Assembly (NCBI GenBank): GCA_905373665.1
Contig: CAJPTV010000105.1
Span: 1 to 7,568, forward strand
DNA length: 7,568 nucleotides
Direction of reading: 5' to 3'
Source: Bacteroidia bacterium
GTDB taxonomy: Bacteria; Bacteroidota; Bacteroidia; Bacteroidales; CAJPTX01
Below the pieces are notes generated by a model. The model saw only the letters and a program-made list of their open reading frames with translations. It had not been told where the DNA came from and did not search any database. Shown one piece after another: positions 5,914 to 7,568 of this stretch (positions within the stretch are counted from its first letter, which is position 1; every line of letters starts with the position of its first letter). The position numbers and the translations under genes are program-made.

Positions 5914-7473
5914 ATGGGTTACAAGAGCATGCAAGTCAAAGTTTTGACACTAACGGGTGTCGTGCTACTCGGTGCATTTGTACTCTCGTCTTGCAATAGC
6001 AACAGAAGAACCGGAGCCTCGCGAGCAACGGGTTGGAAGTACAATGACGAGAACTACGGTGGGTTCGAGGTCGTCGAGGGCTATAAGCCAGAAACTGCGC
6101 CCGGTCTCAAGTTTGTCGAGGGCGGAACGTTCATCATGGGACGTACCGAGCAGGATGTGATGTATGATTGGAACAATACGCCACGCCGCGTGACCGTCTC
6201 CTCCTTTTACATCGACGAAACCGAAGCAACGAATGTGGAGTATCGCGAGTATCTCTTCTGGTTGCGTCGAGTTTACGGCGATAAGCTGATAGAAGTCTAT
6301 GACAAGGCGCTACCCGACACCCTCGTGTGGCGCTCTCCGATGGCATTTAACGAACCCTTCGTTAAGAACTACTTCCGCCACCCTGCTTACAATGACCACC
6401 CCGTCGTGGGGGTCTCGTGGCGTCAGGTGGTCGACTACGCGCAGTGGCGTACGAACCGCGTCAACGAATGGATGTTAGATAGAAGAGGCATCCTCACCAT
6501 CGACGCCGATTACGTCCAAGGGCAACAGGCCGAGCATAACTTCGATACAGAGGCTTACCTCCTCGGACGCCACACCCCAGCCAACCACAAGGGGTTGCCT
6601 TCCAAGCAACCTGGGGCGAGCGAAACGGGGCGTAATGCGACCATAGAGGACGGTATCATGTTCTCTGAGTACCGACTCCCCACCGAAGCCGAATGGGAAT
6701 ATGCAGCTTCGGGGCTTTTAGGCAACACCGTACAAGAGAACGTAGGGGAACGAAAAATCTACCCGTGGAACTCGCACAACGTGCGTAACCGAAACAACGT
6801 GAAGAACGTCCTCGGGCAAATGCAAGCCAACTTTGTGCGTGGAAAGGGTGACTACATGGGTACTGCGGGCGACCTCAATGACCGTGGGGATGTGACCCGT
6901 CCTGTGGACTCCTACTGGCCAAACGACTACGGGCTTTACTGTATGGCGGGCAATGTCAACGAATGGGTGTTAGACGTCTATCGTCCCCTCTCTTCAGAAG
7001 ATGTGGATGAATTGCGCCCCTATCGTGGTAACGTCTTCGAGGCTTATGATACGGATCTTGGTCCGAATAACCGTCCTACGATTAAGAACGTCGACCAGTA
7101 CGGACGTATTCAGAAGCACGTAGATACCGCCTTCGCAGGACGTCGTAATTATGACCGTGCTTACTATATCAACTACCGAGACGGTGATAAGGAGTCTCTC
7201 CAAGAGTACGACGGGGACGAGATCTCTAATGTTGCTGCCACTGACAAGATGTACTACCAAGGGGTGAACAACGGTCGTATCAAGCACGAGGGGATGACTA
7301 CCCAGATTAACGACCAAGCCCGTGTATATAAGGGTGGCGGCTGGCGCGACCGTGCTTACTGGCTTAGCCCTGGGGCGCGTCGCTTCTTAGACGAGAACTC
7401 CTCTACTTGCGACATCGGTTTCCGTCTTGCGATGGATGCTGTTGGTGAGCCTGCTGAAGTAGACCGCCAGTAG
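5914..7473 (+). CDS. gldJ: GldJ-type T9SS lipoprotein with formylglycine-generating-enzyme-like fold
   Basis: This 519-residue lipoprotein has a signal peptide ending in lipobox LSSC (Cys27). After a linker (SRATGWKYNDENYGGFEV) the FGE/SUMF1-like domain spans about 65-507: KFVEGGTFIMG (66-76), FYIDETEATN (98-107), HPVVGVSW (162-169), YRLPTEAEWEYA (253-264), KIYPWN (281-286), YGLYCMAGNVNEW (339-351) and YKGGGWRDRAYW (472-483), ending IGFRLAMD. TGWKYND, DVMYDWNNTP, LPDTLVWRS, NYRDGDK and the RDRAYWL end match my memory of GldJ better than GldK/PorK. An insertion of about 115 residues (352-468) sits before the last motif, as in GldJ. The two catalytic cysteines of true FGE align with Asp and Leu, so it should be a structural pseudoenzyme. 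GldJ is needed for gliding and T9SS secretion in Flavobacterium. It follows the PorP-like gene by 69 bp and is followed by a terminator. PorK remains a less likely alternative name. Confidence 0.87.
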   Translation: MGYKSMQVKVLTLTGVVLLGAFVLSSCNSNRRTGASRATGWKYNDENYGGFEVVEGYKPETAPGLKFVEGGTFIMGRTEQDVMYDWNNTPRRVTVSSFYIDETEATNVEYREYLFWLRRVYGDKLIEVYDKALPDTLVWRSPMAFNEPFVKNYFRHPAYNDHPVVGVSWRQVVDYAQWRTNRVNEWMLDRRGILTIDADYVQGQQAEHNFDTEAYLLGRHTPANHKGLPSKQPGASETGRNATIEDGIMFSEYRLPTEAEWEYAASGLLGNTVQENVGERKIYPWNSHNVRNRNNVKNVLGQMQANFVRGKGDYMGTAGDLNDRGDVTRPVDSYWPNDYGLYCMAGNVNEWVLDVYRPLSSEDVDELRPYRGNVFEAYDTDLGPNNRPTIKNVDQYGRIQKHVDTAFAGRRNYDRAYYINYRDGDKESLQEYDGDEISNVAATDKMYYQGVNNGRIKHEGMTTQINDQARVYKGGGWRDRAYWLSPGARRFLDENSSTCDIGFRLAMDAVGEPAEVDRQ

Positions 7474-7495
7474 TCCTCTAGGTGATTGTCATTAA

Positions 7496-7536
7496 AAACG
7501 CGACAGAAGCACCCGCTTCTGTCGCGTTTCTTTTTT
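7496..7536 (+). terminator. Strong terminator after gldJ, able to act in both directions
   Basis: A perfect 15-bp stem (7496-7510 with 7515-7529) has an ACCC loop and is followed by C and six T (7531-7536). On the minus strand the same stem is followed by five T (from the A-run 7494-7498), so it could also stop leftward transcription. It closes the unit that begins at about 4430. Confidence 0.92.
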
Positions 7537-7568
7537 ATTGAGAGATGAAGAAGGGCGTCTCAAAACAA
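7537..7568. other. Window edge: possible start of a new gene or end of a repeat element
   Basis: ATG 7545 opens a frame of eight codons (MKKGVSKQ) to the window edge; the Lys-rich start is plausible but too short to judge. In competition with this, TTGAGA (7538-7543) and TCTCAA (7558-7563) form an inverted repeat, and the last bases GGGCGTCTCAAAACAA have the look of an insertion-sequence or MITE terminus. Neither reading can be decided here. Confidence 0.2.

Noticed and set aside
6994..7317. 107-residue minus-strand frame inside gldJ
   Set aside because: It is antisense to the GldJ insertion, Val-rich by codon mirroring, and has no promoter or ribosome site.
5914..7473. Active sulfatase-modifying enzyme or PvdO/EgtB-type nonheme iron enzyme
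   Set aside because: The catalytic cysteines are missing, and lipobox, linker and insertion fit GldJ; an automatic SUMF1 label would mislead.

Overview
The window most likely comes from a Bacteroidales chromosome, probably Porphyromonas or a close relative. The evidence is a PorP/SprF-family outer-membrane protein followed by a GldJ-type lipoprotein (type IX secretion, T9SS, which is confined to Bacteroidota), a TAnnTTTG-type -7 promoter element, a general lack of Shine-Dalgarno sites, and base composition near 50% GC. The genus is an inference; the phylum is well supported. No rRNA, tRNA, CRISPR array or complete mobile element was seen.

Layout. A strong terminator at 17-53 closes a gene that lies left of the window. 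An AT-rich leader (54-311) then precedes a 656-residue exported protein (312-2282, +) with an N-terminal helix-hairpin-helix region fused to a long outer-membrane-barrel-like part. It converges, with a 10-bp gap, on two tandem paralogous minus-strand genes (2293-3342 and 3428-4318). Both encode exported, membrane-anchored TPM-domain (TPM_phosphatase/DUF477) proteins with the same glycine-rich C-terminus. A divergent promoter region (4319-4442) separates these from a plus-strand unit: an 80-residue two-helix membrane protein (4443-4685), a PorP/SprF-type protein (4756-5844) and a GldJ-type lipoprotein (5914-7473). That unit ends at a perfect 15-bp-stem terminator (7496-7536).

How the genes may work together. 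PorP/SprF proteins sit in the outer membrane, and GldJ/GldK/PorK lipoproteins form the periplasmic outer-membrane-attached ring of the T9SS, so the last two genes are very likely one T9SS module. The protein at 5914-7473 matches the GldJ branch better than GldK/PorK. The terminator straight after it means this is not the porP-porK-porL-porM-porN operon layout known from Porphyromonas gingivalis. The TPM pair and the helix-hairpin-helix barrel protein are also envelope proteins, but no functional link to secretion can be shown from the sequence.

Most notable: a PorP+GldJ pair cut off from any porLMN-like genes; an extra block of about 55 residues inside both TPM domains; identical glycine tails kept despite many silent changes; a DNA-binding-type fold fused to an outer-membrane barrel; and a very basic C-terminal tail on the PorP-like protein.
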